From: a virus
Length of the DNA: 23,384 nucleotides
Direction: 5' to 3' (one strand)
Virus record (IMG/VR): IMGVR_UViG_3300032323_000407
Span: 1-23,384 of that record
The notes under the pieces: model-generated
What the model was told of the DNA's origin: nothing
The model's database searches: none
The model's input: only the letters and a program-made list of their open reading frames with translations
Program-made: the position numbers and the translations under genes
Shown here: one piece after another, positions 7,363-14,323 of the stretch
Layout of the letters: each line of letters opens with the position of its first letter
Numbering within the stretch: the stretch's first letter is position 1

Positions 7363-8751
7363 ATGCCTGCTATAACCTCAATTAGATTTCGTAGAGGCAC
7401 TGCCGCTCAATGGGCTTCCGCTAACCCAGTTCTTTCTGCTGGCGAAATGGGACTCGAAACCGATACCCGTAAGTTCAAGTTCGGTAATGGATCGCTGCAG
7501 TGGAACTCTATCTCTTACGCCTCTGCCGTTGGAGCAAAGGGTGAGGGTTTCCTCATTTCCGAAACAGCGCCTGTTGGGCCTGATATCGGTGATGTTTGGT
7601 ACTGCAATGACACCACTGGAGATCTAGCCGGCAGATCTTTTATCCGCTATGACGGATACTGGGTTGAGATCAACCCTGGAACCCTGGGCCCCAAAGGCGA
7701 CGCAGGCACTATCGCAGTAGGCACAGTAACTACTGGAGCTCCTGGATCTAGCGCAACAATCACTAACTCTGGCACTGCTTCTAGTGCCACTCTAAATTTC
7801 ACTATCCCTCGCGGTGACGTCGGTGCAACTGGTGCAACTGGATCAACTGGTGCAACTGGTGCAGCTGCAACTATTGCAGTGGGAACCACAACTACCGGAG
7901 CTGCCGGATCAAGCGCAACAGTAACTAACTCTGGAACTAGCTCAGCTGCGACATTCAACTTTACAATCCCTCGCGGTGACACTGGTGCAACAGGCGCAAC
8001 CGGTTCAGCTGGGCCCGCAAATACACTTACTGTTTCTGGCACCACAACTGGAGCAGCAGGATCTAGTGCATCTGTAACTGTCTCTGGTACATCGCCAAAC
8101 CAGTCACTTGCTTTTACAATTCCTCGTGGCGACACAGGTGCTACAGGTGCAACTGGATCAACTGGTGCTGCTGGTGCTGCAGCGACTATCGCTGTTGGTA
8201 CAACTACCACAGGTGCAGCGGGATCTAGCGCTACAGTAACCAACTCTGGAACCAGCTCAGCTGCCGTATTTGACTTCACAATTCCAGCTGGAGCAACTGG
8301 CGCAACAGGTGCAACTGGAAATACTGGTGCAACTGGATCCCAGGGTCCATCTGGTGTAGTTGCAGTAACTTCACCGATCACTAACTCCGGCACATCTACT
8401 TCTGCCACCATTGGCATTGACCAGACTTTGCTTGCGATCAACATGAAGCAGGTTGCAACTACCGTCACTGACAAGGCTGCCGGCTACACGATTCTTGCTG
8501 CAGACGAAAACACATTTATTCGCTCTACTTCAGCAACTGCCGTGACAATGACAATTGCCAACGTGCTTGCTATCGGTGAGTCAGTGCAGTTTATTCAGTT
8601 CGGCGCTGGCCAGATCACTTTTGCAGCAGGTGCGGGAGCAACTCTTCGCAGCGTTGACAACAAGCTAAAGTCAAACAAGCAATACTCAGTTGTTGCAATC
8701 ACTTGCGTTGCTTCTGGAGAGTACCTAATAACTGGCGATGTAGTAGCGTAA
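7363..8751 (+). CDS. Collagen-like tail fibre protein
   Basis: Long trimeric fibre, probably for host attachment; 462 residues. Residues 4-52 match the N-terminal domain found in phage tropism-determinant and fibre proteins (IRFRRGTAAQWASANPVLSA, then GEMGLETDTRKFKFGNG). About 64-105 form a small linker domain (GDVWYCNDTTG, SFIRYDGYWVEINPG). From about 116 to 330 there are four copies of a 51-54 residue unit: a beta segment (TIAVGTTTTGAAGSSATVTN) ending in FTIPRGD and a short Gly-x-y run (GATGATGSTGATG) like a collagen triple helix. Residues 365-462 form a C-terminal beta domain (YTILAADENTFIRS, ITFAAGAGATLRS, YLITGDVVA) that is repeated in the next gene. Alternating rigid beta and collagen pieces is a common way to build a slim fibre. 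Confidence 0.88.
   Translation: MPAITSIRFRRGTAAQWASANPVLSAGEMGLETDTRKFKFGNGSLQWNSISYASAVGAKGEGFLISETAPVGPDIGDVWYCNDTTGDLAGRSFIRYDGYWVEINPGTLGPKGDAGTIAVGTVTTGAPGSSATITNSGTASSATLNFTIPRGDVGATGATGSTGATGAAATIAVGTTTTGAAGSSATVTNSGTSSAATFNFTIPRGDTGATGATGSAGPANTLTVSGTTTGAAGSSASVTVSGTSPNQSLAFTIPRGDTGATGATGSTGAAGAAATIAVGTTTTGAAGSSATVTNSGTSSAAVFDFTIPAGATGATGATGNTGATGSQGPSGVVAVTSPITNSGTSTSATIGIDQTLLAINMKQVATTVTDKAAGYTILAADENTFIRSTSATAVTMTIANVLAIGESVQFIQFGAGQITFAAGAGATLRSVDNKLKSNKQYSVVAITCVASGEYLITGDVVA
7708..8352 (+). repeat. Four tandem in-frame repeats in the fibre gene
   Basis: Four imperfect units of about 153-162 bases, starting near 7708, 7870, 8023 and 8185, each coding for a beta segment plus Gly-Ala-Thr triplets. 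Units 2 and 4 are the closest pair; unit 3 is the most diverged. The reading frame is kept throughout. Such repeats can gain or lose whole units by recombination and so change fibre length. Confidence 0.85.
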
Positions 8752-8761
8752 GGATTAGATA

Positions 8762-9208
8762 ATGGCAACTATTGACTTCCCAAACAGCCCAACGGTAGAT
8801 GACGTATTTACCGCTGGTAATTCTTCGTACAAGTGGACCGGTGCTGCTTGGGTTAGCAATAACTTAGGAACCATTGAGGCAGAAGATGTTACCGGCCTAG
8901 CTGATTATGTAAGAACTTTTCCGACTCAGATCTCAAGCAAGACTGCAAACTACACCCTTGTAGCTGGCGATACTAACGATCTAATTCAAGCAAATGGAAC
9001 CTTTACCATCACAGTGCCAGCAAGCACTATCCCTGCTGGAACCAGGGTTGACGTTGTAAACATTGGAACTGGTGTGATCACTTTTGCTGGCAGCGGGCTG
9101 ACTATTCAAAGCAAGGATGGCGCTTTGACTTTGCCCGCTCAGTACTCTGGTGCTACATTGTTCTTCACTTCTACTACTACTGCCTTACTGATTGGAGACT
9201 TGGCTTAA
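8762..9208 (+). CDS. Short fibre or fibre-tip protein sharing the C-terminal domain of the collagen-like fibre
   Basis: 148 residues. The N-terminal 35 residues (DFPNSPTVDDVFTAGNSSYK, then WTGAAWVSN) are a small domain frequent at the start of phage tail and fibre proteins. Residues 55-148 align with the last 100 residues of the preceding collagen-like fibre: NYTLVAGDTNDLI against GYTILAADENTFI, GVITFAGSGLTIQSKDG against GQITFAAGAGATLRSVD, and LLIGDLA against LITGDVVA. The pair therefore probably arose by domain duplication and may form alternative or stacked tips. AAGGA precedes the ATG by 8 bases, 10 bases after the previous stop, and the stop overlaps the next ATG by one base (TAATG). Confidence 0.78.
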   Translation: MATIDFPNSPTVDDVFTAGNSSYKWTGAAWVSNNLGTIEAEDVTGLADYVRTFPTQISSKTANYTLVAGDTNDLIQANGTFTITVPASTIPAGTRVDVVNIGTGVITFAGSGLTIQSKDGALTLPAQYSGATLFFTSTTTALLIGDLA

Positions 9209-9783
9209 TGCTTATCCCATTAGGTATCTTGGCTTCAGCTGGTGGTACACTGCCAACTGGTGATTATGAGTTGATTGAAACGACAGTGCTTAGTTCGACA
9301 ACTTCTGGTGTTGTTTTTAGCAACTTAGGTCAATATGCATCTACTTATAAACATTTACAAATTAGAGCTACAATTCGAGGAAGTTTGTCTGCCCTGACTG
9401 ACACTATTTCTATTCGTTTTAACGGTGATACTGGTTCAAGTTATAGCCAACACGGATTAGCTGGCACTGGTACTTCAGTAGTTTCTTTTTCGGCAAGTCC
9501 CGCAGTAGTGACATCTGGGGCAATAGGAAACGCAGTAGCGGCATCCGCAATATCGAACGTTTTTACTGGAGCAGTCATAGACATCCTAGACGCATTTTCA
9601 ACTTCTAAAAACAAAGTATTTCGTGCACTAACGGGCTATGCTGCTGCAACAACTTTAAATTTAGTTGGTCTTGTTTCTGGAAATTACTCTAATACAGCTT
9701 CAATTACTTCAATAAACATTTACGCTGGAAACGCAAGCTTTGTCGCAGGGACCCGCATAAGTCTTTATGGCGTGAAGGGATAG
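9208..9783 (+). CDS. Beta-rich receptor-binding-like protein, paralogue 1
   Basis: 191 residues. After a hydrophobic start (MLIPLGILASAGG) comes a beta-rich fold that opens with YELIETTVLSSTTSGVVFSN, has IRFNGDTGSSYSQHGLAGTG in the middle, and ends ITSINIYAGN... with RISLYGVKG. The same opening, N-G-D-T-G-S-x-Y core and ISLYG ending recur in the next gene and in the N-terminal half of the one after. Proteins with this layout lie among tail fibre genes of other phages, and a lectin-like or tip role is likely though no sugar site is visible. The start is a TAATG overlap; a GGAG lies 11 bases before it. The DNA is clearly more AT-rich than the flanking fibre and lysis genes, e.g. around 9300-9360. 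Confidence 0.75.
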   Translation: MLIPLGILASAGGTLPTGDYELIETTVLSSTTSGVVFSNLGQYASTYKHLQIRATIRGSLSALTDTISIRFNGDTGSSYSQHGLAGTGTSVVSFSASPAVVTSGAIGNAVAASAISNVFTGAVIDILDAFSTSKNKVFRALTGYAAATTLNLVGLVSGNYSNTASITSINIYAGNASFVAGTRISLYGVKG

Positions 9784-9786
9784 CAA

Positions 9787-10257
9787 ATGCCAACACCTAC
9801 ATACGACCTAATAGCAAGCACTACTCTTGCTGCTTCTACCTCAGAAGTGGTATTTGGTTCTTTGCCGCAAACGTATCGAGATTTGATTTTGGTACATAAC
9901 GGAGCTCTATCAAATACGGACAACATTGTCTGGAGAGCCAACGGTGACACTGGTTCTAACTACATGGCGGTTCAGGCTGTTGGAGTTTCTTCGGGTGCTG
10001 TTTCAAATGGCCCTGGCGCAAGAACGAGTGGTTTTGCGGGGTCTAGCTATACGCAACAATCGGTAAACATAACCCAATGGCTTGATTACTCTGCTACTGA
10101 CAAGCATAAGGTTTCCATTGGTAGGGCCAACTCACCAACTCAAGAAGCTGGTATGACTATTTCAAGGTGGGGTAATACAGCAGCAATTACTAGCCTAAGT
10201 TTCCTTGGTGCTTTTGCTTCTGGGAACACGTTTTCAATCTACGGAGTAATCTCATGA
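9787..10257 (+). CDS. Beta-rich receptor-binding-like protein, paralogue 2
   Basis: 156 residues, the shortest of the three tandem relatives. It opens YDLIASTTLAASTSEVVFGS, then LPQTYRDLILVHNGAL, keeps the core RANGDTGSNYMAVQAVG, and ends ITSLSFLGAF... with FSIYGVIS. It lacks the extra loop in paralogue 1 near residues 80-120. GAAGGGA stands about 6 bases before the ATG, 3 bases after the preceding stop. The last four bases (ATGA) are the start of the next gene, so the two are probably translated together. Role as a fibre-tip or adhesin component is inferred from position and family resemblance. Confidence 0.75.
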   Translation: MPTPTYDLIASTTLAASTSEVVFGSLPQTYRDLILVHNGALSNTDNIVWRANGDTGSNYMAVQAVGVSSGAVSNGPGARTSGFAGSSYTQQSVNITQWLDYSATDKHKVSIGRANSPTQEAGMTISRWGNTAAITSLSFLGAFASGNTFSIYGVIS

Positions 10258-11609
10258 AGCTAATACAGACACAGACACTAGGCACAGCCTCATCTTCAAT
10301 CGTATTTTCAGGGATACCTCAAACTTTCACTGATCTTTACATTCTCTTTTCATTGCGCTCAACTTCTACAGTGGATGCAAGTGGTAGCTACTACACCGTA
10401 GCCATAAATGGAGGTGGTACTGGAACAACAACTAGATACCTACAAGGAAACGGTGCAAGTGCTGGCACGGCAGAATTGGGTGGTTTAGCTGGTATAGCTT
10501 CATCAAACGCTGCCACATCTAATATTTTTGCTAATGACTCAATGTATATACCTAATTACACATCAGCAGTTGCCAAATCCTATTCAGTAGATAGCGTTAG
10601 CGAAAACAATGCAACAGGCGCTTATCAGACATTAGTTGCTGGTTTATGGAATGTTGGTAGCGCAATTACTTCGCTTACTTTTACTGGAAGCTCGGGTAGT
10701 CACATGGCAGGCTCCACCATCTCCCTTTACGGTATCGGCGGAGCTGGCGATGGTTATGCACCGAAGGCAACTGGTGGTTCAATCAGCTTTGCAAACGGCT
10801 ACTGGGTACATACCTTTACCGCATCTGGCACATTTACACCAACTGCAGCGCTTACTAACGTTGAATACCTTGTTGTTGCTGGTGGTGGAGCTGGTGGTGG
10901 TCGTTTTGGTGCTGGTGGTGGTGGAGCTGGTGGTTATCGTTCATCAGTAACAGGTGAATCCTCTGGAGGTGGCGGTTCTGCTGAAGCAAAGCTTTCATTG
11001 ACATCTGGTACTGGTTATACAGTCACAGTCGGTGCTGGTGGTGCTGGAGTAAACGCGACAATAGCTAATGGTGGTTCTGGCAGCGACTCTGTCTTCAGCA
11101 CAATTACTTCTACAGGTGGTGGTGGTGGTGGGCTGGGACCAGCTGGTTCAGGTGCTAATGGCCCAGGTTTAACTGGTGGTTCTGGCGGTGGTGGTGGTTG
11201 CACAAACGGCACTAGAACTGGAGGAGCTGGAACTACAGCTCAGGGTTATGCAGGTGGAAGCGGAAGAACTTACACAGACCCTTATTCTTCTGGTGGTGGT
11301 GGTGGTGCTGGTGCTGTTGGTGGAAACGGAGGGGCACAAACTGGTGTGGGTGGTGTCGGTGTTTCTTCATCTATTACTGGTTCAGCAATTTTCCGAGCTG
11401 GCGGTGGTGGAGGTGGACAACAAGGCTTCCAGGTAGCTGGAGGTAATGGTGGTGGTGGCGCATCCTCCGCTGCAGGAAGTGGTAACGCTGTTTCTGGAAC
11501 AACTAACACAGGTGGTGGTGGTGGTGGTCTTGGTCAGGGTGCTGGTGGTGAGACTGGTAACTCAGGAAATGGTGGTTCAGGTATTGTGATAGTGAGGTAC
11601 GCAGCATAA
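10254..11609 (+). CDS. Glycine-rich adhesin-like tip protein, paralogue 3 fused to a polyglycine domain
   Basis: 451 residues in two parts. Residues 1-163 are the third copy of the beta-rich fold (KLIQTQTLGTASSSIVFSGI, PQTFTDLYILFSLRST, SAITSLTFTGSSGS, STISLYGIGG). Residues 180-215 form a short beta linker (WVHTFTASGTFTPT, VEYLVVAGGGAGG). From about 208 to 445 the protein is mostly Gly with Ala, Ser and Thr, in runs of 3-6 Gly broken by single larger residues, closing on GGSGIVIVRYAA. Such Gly-rich ends resemble the polyglycine type II sandwiches described for gp38-type adhesins of T-even phages, where loops between Gly strands contact the receptor. That comparison is inference. GGT codons dominate and make simple-sequence DNA. 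The start shares ATGA with the previous gene. Confidence 0.8.
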   Translation: MKLIQTQTLGTASSSIVFSGIPQTFTDLYILFSLRSTSTVDASGSYYTVAINGGGTGTTTRYLQGNGASAGTAELGGLAGIASSNAATSNIFANDSMYIPNYTSAVAKSYSVDSVSENNATGAYQTLVAGLWNVGSAITSLTFTGSSGSHMAGSTISLYGIGGAGDGYAPKATGGSISFANGYWVHTFTASGTFTPTAALTNVEYLVVAGGGAGGGRFGAGGGGAGGYRSSVTGESSGGGGSAEAKLSLTSGTGYTVTVGAGGAGVNATIANGGSGSDSVFSTITSTGGGGGGLGPAGSGANGPGLTGGSGGGGGCTNGTRTGGAGTTAQGYAGGSGRTYTDPYSSGGGGGAGAVGGNGGAQTGVGGVGVSSSITGSAIFRAGGGGGGQQGFQVAGGNGGGGASSAAGSGNAVSGTTNTGGGGGGLGQGAGGETGNSGNGGSGIVIVRYAA

Positions 11610-11950
11610 TGGCACACTTTGCAGAATTAGACGAAAACAACATTGTCACTCAGGTTCTCGTAACCGACAATGATTACCCTAACGAAGGCTACGACTGGCT
11701 AGTCGAGACATTTGGCGGTACTTGGGTTCAGACTAGCTATAACGCTACGATCCGAAAGAACTTTGCTGGCATTGGCTTTAGCTACGACGAGACCCGTGAT
11801 GCGTTTATCCCACCAAAGCCTTTTGAGTCTTGGTTGCTAAACGAAGAAACCTGCAACTGGGAAGCACCAAAGCCTTACCCAACAGATGGTAAACTATATA
11901 ACTGGGATGAAGAGTCCCAAGAATGGATAGAGTATGTCAACACTAACTAA
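11609..11950 (+). CDS. Small virion-associated protein found among fibre genes
   Basis: 113 acidic residues rich in Trp and Tyr. Clear blocks are MAHFAELDENNIVTQVLVTD, GGTWVQTSYNATIRKNFAGI, GFSYDETRDAFIPPKPF and NWEAPKPYPTDGKLYNWDEE. The set, in this order, is a conserved phage protein known from cyanophages and other aquatic phages close to tail fibre genes; its function is not settled, and a fibre-assembly or structural part is usually assumed. Start overlaps the Gly-rich gene stop by one base (TAATG), and the stop lies 17 bases inside the next gene. No catalytic motif seen. Confidence 0.7.
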   Translation: MAHFAELDENNIVTQVLVTDNDYPNEGYDWLVETFGGTWVQTSYNATIRKNFAGIGFSYDETRDAFIPPKPFESWLLNEETCNWEAPKPYPTDGKLYNWDEESQEWIEYVNTN

Positions 11951-12164
11951 GCTGGTGGTGGACTGCGCCACTGGAACCCAGAAAGAAATTCCTTTAAGTG
12001 CAGAAGAGCTAGCTCAGCGTGAAGCTGATCGCGTAGCATTCGAGGCTGCTGAAGCTGAAAGACTTGCTGCTGAGGCCGCAAAGGCAGCGGCAAAAGAGTC
12101 AGCTATTGCTAAGCTTGAGGAACTAGGTCTTACTGAAGAAGAGATCTCTGCTCTAACTGCCTAG
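11934..12164 (+). CDS. Small Ala/Glu-rich helical protein
   Basis: 76 residues. A short beta start (LTKLVVDCATGTQKEIPLS) leads into a long Ala/Glu helix (AQREADRVAFEAAEAERLAA and on to about residue 60), then LEELGLTEEEISALTA, a helix-turn-helix-like end. This build is common beside the preceding conserved protein in aquatic phages; function unknown, perhaps a fibre chaperone or linker. Start overlaps the gene before by 17 bases, with GGAT 6 bases before the ATG. The stop is 17 bases before the endolysin. Confidence 0.65.
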   Translation: MSTLTKLVVDCATGTQKEIPLSAEELAQREADRVAFEAAEAERLAAEAAKAAAKESAIAKLEELGLTEEEISALTA

Positions 12165-12166
12165 TC

Positions 12167-12175
12167 TGGTACAAT
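12167..12175 (+). promoter_or_regulatory. Extended -10 box for a leaderless endolysin transcript
   Basis: TGGTACAAT (TGN-TANNNT) ends 6 bases before the endolysin ATG at 12182. AGAGG directly before the ATG is too close to serve as a normal ribosome site. A separate lysis promoter placed so that the message begins at the start codon is the best reading. No -35 box stands out. Confidence 0.45.
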
Positions 12176-12181
12176 AGAGGC

Positions 12182-12805
12182 ATGAAAACCAAACCTCAAA
12201 TGCCCCTTGATGGCAAATTCAAGAAAGACTGGAAGGTCACGAGTCCCTTTGGGTACCGCGTGCATCCTATAGAGGGGTATAAAAAACATCATAATGGTGT
12301 CGACCTTTGGGGCCCAAAGGCCAAGATCTGGAACGAAGCCTGGCATGACGGCACTGTCATTGCAGCCGGGACCTCTAAGCTAAAGAACGCTGACGGCTCT
12401 CTTGGTGGAGTTGGATGGTACGTAGACATTAGATCCAAGATCAATGGCGAATGGTACGTAACCCGCTATGCCCACATGGTTGAGAACTCTTTGACCGTCA
12501 AGAAGGGCGAGAAGGTCAAGGCTGGAACAAGGCTTGGCATCATGGGCAACACTGGCGCATCTGCCGGTAGACACCTACATTTCGAGATTTGCAAGGGCAA
12601 GGTTCACCGCTGGACATCAGATGGTAAGGGCTTTGTAGATCCACTAAAGTTTGTTAGAGCAACTATTGAACAATGGGAGCTAAAGCAATCAGTAAACCTG
12701 GCTACACCCGACACGGGTGAGGTGTTGCCAGCTCCGGTACATGGTCCGGAGAAGAAAGTTGAGACGGTCAAAACAACTGTTAATACTAAAAAGATAAGGA
12801 AATAA
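12182..12805 (+). CDS. M23-family peptidase endolysin
   Basis: Zinc endopeptidase of the LytM/M23 type, expected to cut peptide cross-links of the cell wall at lysis. 207 residues. The catalytic domain runs from about 19 to 155: SPFGYRVHP, the first zinc motif H37-x3-D41 (HNGVDLWG), YAHM with H98, and HLH (H131, H133), i.e. all the metal and catalytic positions are present. The tail (about 165-207) is Lys/Thr-rich and lacks a recognisable wall-binding repeat; its positive charge may help binding. No signal peptide, so it needs the holin-like protein encoded 5 bases downstream. A virion-borne wall hydrolase is an alternative, but the holin neighbour favours lysis. It appears to have its own -10 box directly upstream. 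Confidence 0.88.
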   Translation: MKTKPQMPLDGKFKKDWKVTSPFGYRVHPIEGYKKHHNGVDLWGPKAKIWNEAWHDGTVIAAGTSKLKNADGSLGGVGWYVDIRSKINGEWYVTRYAHMVENSLTVKKGEKVKAGTRLGIMGNTGASAGRHLHFEICKGKVHRWTSDGKGFVDPLKFVRATIEQWELKQSVNLATPDTGEVLPAPVHGPEKKVETVKTTVNTKKIRK

Positions 12806-12810
12806 CCCGT

Positions 12811-13062
12811 ATGTGGCTAGATATCGCCCGCAGAACATTTGCAGTAATCGTCCTAAAGGTCACAGGTATCTTCGTAGGTGGAGCAGTAATTGGCCTAGAA
12901 GTAGCCCAGGCAGTAGCTATGGCTGCATTCGCCGGAATCATTGACGTTGCCCAGGAGCTATCAAGATCCTACCTAGCAGACGGCAAAATTGACGCTGATG
13001 AGATCAACAAGAGCTTTGGTAAGATTGCTGACAAGGAATCAAAAACCCCTAAAAGGGACTAA
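12811..13062 (+). CDS. Holin-like membrane protein
   Basis: 83 residues with two hydrophobic segments, about 9-28 (TFAVIVLKVTGIFVGGAVIG) and about 30-48 (EVAQAVAMAAFAGIIDVA), then a charged end (SKTPKRD). Small size, membrane segments, a polar C-terminus and a place right after the endolysin are the usual signs of a holin, which opens the membrane at a set time to free the enzyme. After the membrane part comes LADGKIDADEIN; similar D-G-K-x-x-x-D-E-I-N ends are seen in holin-like proteins of other actinophages, and it looks like a partial EF-hand loop, though calcium binding is unproven. AAGGA lies 10 bases before the ATG. Followed by a strong terminator. Confidence 0.72.
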   Translation: MWLDIARRTFAVIVLKVTGIFVGGAVIGLEVAQAVAMAAFAGIIDVAQELSRSYLADGKIDADEINKSFGKIADKESKTPKRD

Positions 13063-13080
13063 TAGACGCAATTGCGACAC

Positions 13081-13105
13081 GCCGGGCAGAAATGCCCGGC
13101 TTTCT
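13081..13105 (+). terminator. Strong intrinsic terminator closing the fibre/lysis operon
   Basis: GCCGGGCA (13081-13088), loop GAAA, TGCCCGGC (13093-13100): an 8-bp perfect stem with a GNRA tetraloop, followed by TTTCTATT. It stands 18 bases after the holin-like stop. Confidence 0.9.
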
Positions 13106-13140
13106 ATTAGGCTGGAGACACCGACATGGAGGAGACGATC

Positions 13141-13362
13141 ATGCTAGAGGGACTTACCCCACCTGTAAGAGAATTGCTGTGCGCTTTTATTATCAACGCC
13201 ACAGATCAGCTAAGTGATAAAGACATGGAGATCCTTCGGGAGAACCTTGATGATCCCAGATGGAGTCACAAAGGCTTATCCGTAGCTCTGACCGAGCGTG
13301 GCTTCAAGTGTTATGATGATCAGGTGCGCCAACATCGAACCGGGAAGTGCCGTTGTGCTTGA
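13141..13362 (+). CDS. Small HTH-like DNA-binding protein
   Basis: 73 residues from the ATG at 13141, chosen because GGAGGAG stands 6 bases before it; an in-frame ATG at 13126 would add five residues and has a weaker GGAG. The body is helical: LSDKDMEILRENLDDPRWSH, then KGLSVALTERGFKCYDDQVR and a final QHRTGKCRC. The pattern of a 'sensor' helix, a W-S/T-x-x-x-L-S-x-A-L-x-x-R-G turn and an R-x-H-R-x-x-x-C-x-C end recurs in small actinophage proteins usually described as helix-turn-helix. A small terminase subunit is a possible alternative, since none is seen next to terL. The gene overlaps the metallophosphoesterase start and comes right after the lysis terminator, so it begins a new unit. Confidence 0.65.
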   Translation: MLEGLTPPVRELLCAFIINATDQLSDKDMEILRENLDDPRWSHKGLSVALTERGFKCYDDQVRQHRTGKCRCA

Positions 13363-14323
13363 TGACCTGAGACCAAAGCCTAAGTGGGATTTGATCCAAC
13401 CCGCAAAACCTGTTTACATAAACGCTCCCAAAGAGCCTCGCAAGACCAAATCGCGCCATAAGGTTTGGTCAGTGCTGCCAGATCCTCAGATCGGCTATCG
13501 TCATGTTGACGGCAAGTGGCTGCCATTCCATGATGAAGCTGCAATGGATGTAGCTCTACAAATTACTAACTGGCTTTATTACAACGACCGTGTCGATGGT
13601 GTGATCAATTTAGGAGACTTCCTAGATCTACCAAGTCAGGGTCGTTTTGAACAAGAGGCAGCTTTCGCTGGCACTACTCAAGCAGCATTTGATAGAGGCC
13701 ATAAGTTCTTACAGGAGCAGCGTGCTGCAATTGGTCCTGATGCTGAGATAGTTTTGATCGAAGGCAACCATGATCGCCGCATGGAGAAGTTCATAATGAT
13801 CAATGCTGCAAGCGCATGGGGATTGAAGCGAGCAAACATTGATGAGCTTCCGGTAATGAGCATCCCTTATCTTTTGAGACTTGATGAAATTGGAGTTGAA
13901 TACATTGATGCCTACCCCGCCGGAGCCTACTGGCTTACCGATAACCTCAGAGCCATCCATGGAAACAAAGTTAGGTCAGGCGGATCTACCGCTGCAGCCT
14001 ACACAAACGCAGATCCACACATCTCAACCATTTTTGGACATGTCCACAGACAAGAACTTCAGTCCAAGACAACCTTTAACCGTGACGGATCTATTAAGTC
14101 AGTCGCAGTCAGTCCGGGATGCTTATGCCGAGTTGATGGAGCGGTCCCTAGTGTTAATGGATCTACACACATCGATGGAACATCTGCTAGATACTACGAG
14201 AACTGGCAACAGGGAATCACAGTAGTCACCCTCGAAGGCGACAAGCCATTCTTTGAATTAGTGCAGATCAATGATGGCGTGGCTTACTTCCGTGGCCAGA
14301 AGTTTACTTCTAAGAAGTCCTAG
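13355..14323 (+). CDS. Calcineurin-like metallophosphoesterase
   Basis: Two-metal phosphoesterase; substrate unknown, but phage members are thought to act on nucleic acid or nucleotide phosphates. All family motifs are present (numbering from this start): D43-x-Q (LPDPQIG), G87-D88 (NLGDFLD), G137-N-H-D140 (IEGNHDR), H202 (AIHG), G228-H-V-H231 (FGHVH). Length about 322 residues. The start is uncertain: GTG at 13355 gives an 8-base overlap with the upstream stop (GTGCTTGA), ATG at 13313 or GTG at 13298 would add 14 or 19 residues lying wholly inside the HTH gene and have no ribosome site. The first 35 residues before the enzyme domain are Pro/Lys-rich. Its stop overlaps the stop of the opposing NrdH gene by 3 bases or so, with no terminator between. 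Confidence 0.87.
   Translation: MLDDLRPKPKWDLIQPAKPVYINAPKEPRKTKSRHKVWSVLPDPQIGYRHVDGKWLPFHDEAAMDVALQITNWLYYNDRVDGVINLGDFLDLPSQGRFEQEAAFAGTTQAAFDRGHKFLQEQRAAIGPDAEIVLIEGNHDRRMEKFIMINAASAWGLKRANIDELPVMSIPYLLRLDEIGVEYIDAYPAGAYWLTDNLRAIHGNKVRSGGSTAAAYTNADPHISTIFGHVHRQELQSKTTFNRDGSIKSVAVSPGCLCRVDGAVPSVNGSTHIDGTSARYYENWQQGITVVTLEGDKPFFELVQINDGVAYFRGQKFTSKKS

Noticed and set aside
7800-8340. Regular repeats that could suggest a CRISPR array or minisatellite
   Set aside because: Repeats are in frame, about 51-54 codons long, protein-coding, and have no short identical repeat with unique spacers.
7647-8474. 275-codon open frame on the minus strand, rich in Pro, Val and Ala
   Set aside because: It is the antisense of the Gly/Ala/Thr repeats in the fibre gene, which rarely give stops on the other strand. 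No ribosome site, no family.
11015-11509. Two polyproline-rich minus-strand frames
   Set aside because: Antisense of GGT-rich polyglycine DNA; composition alone explains the lack of stops.
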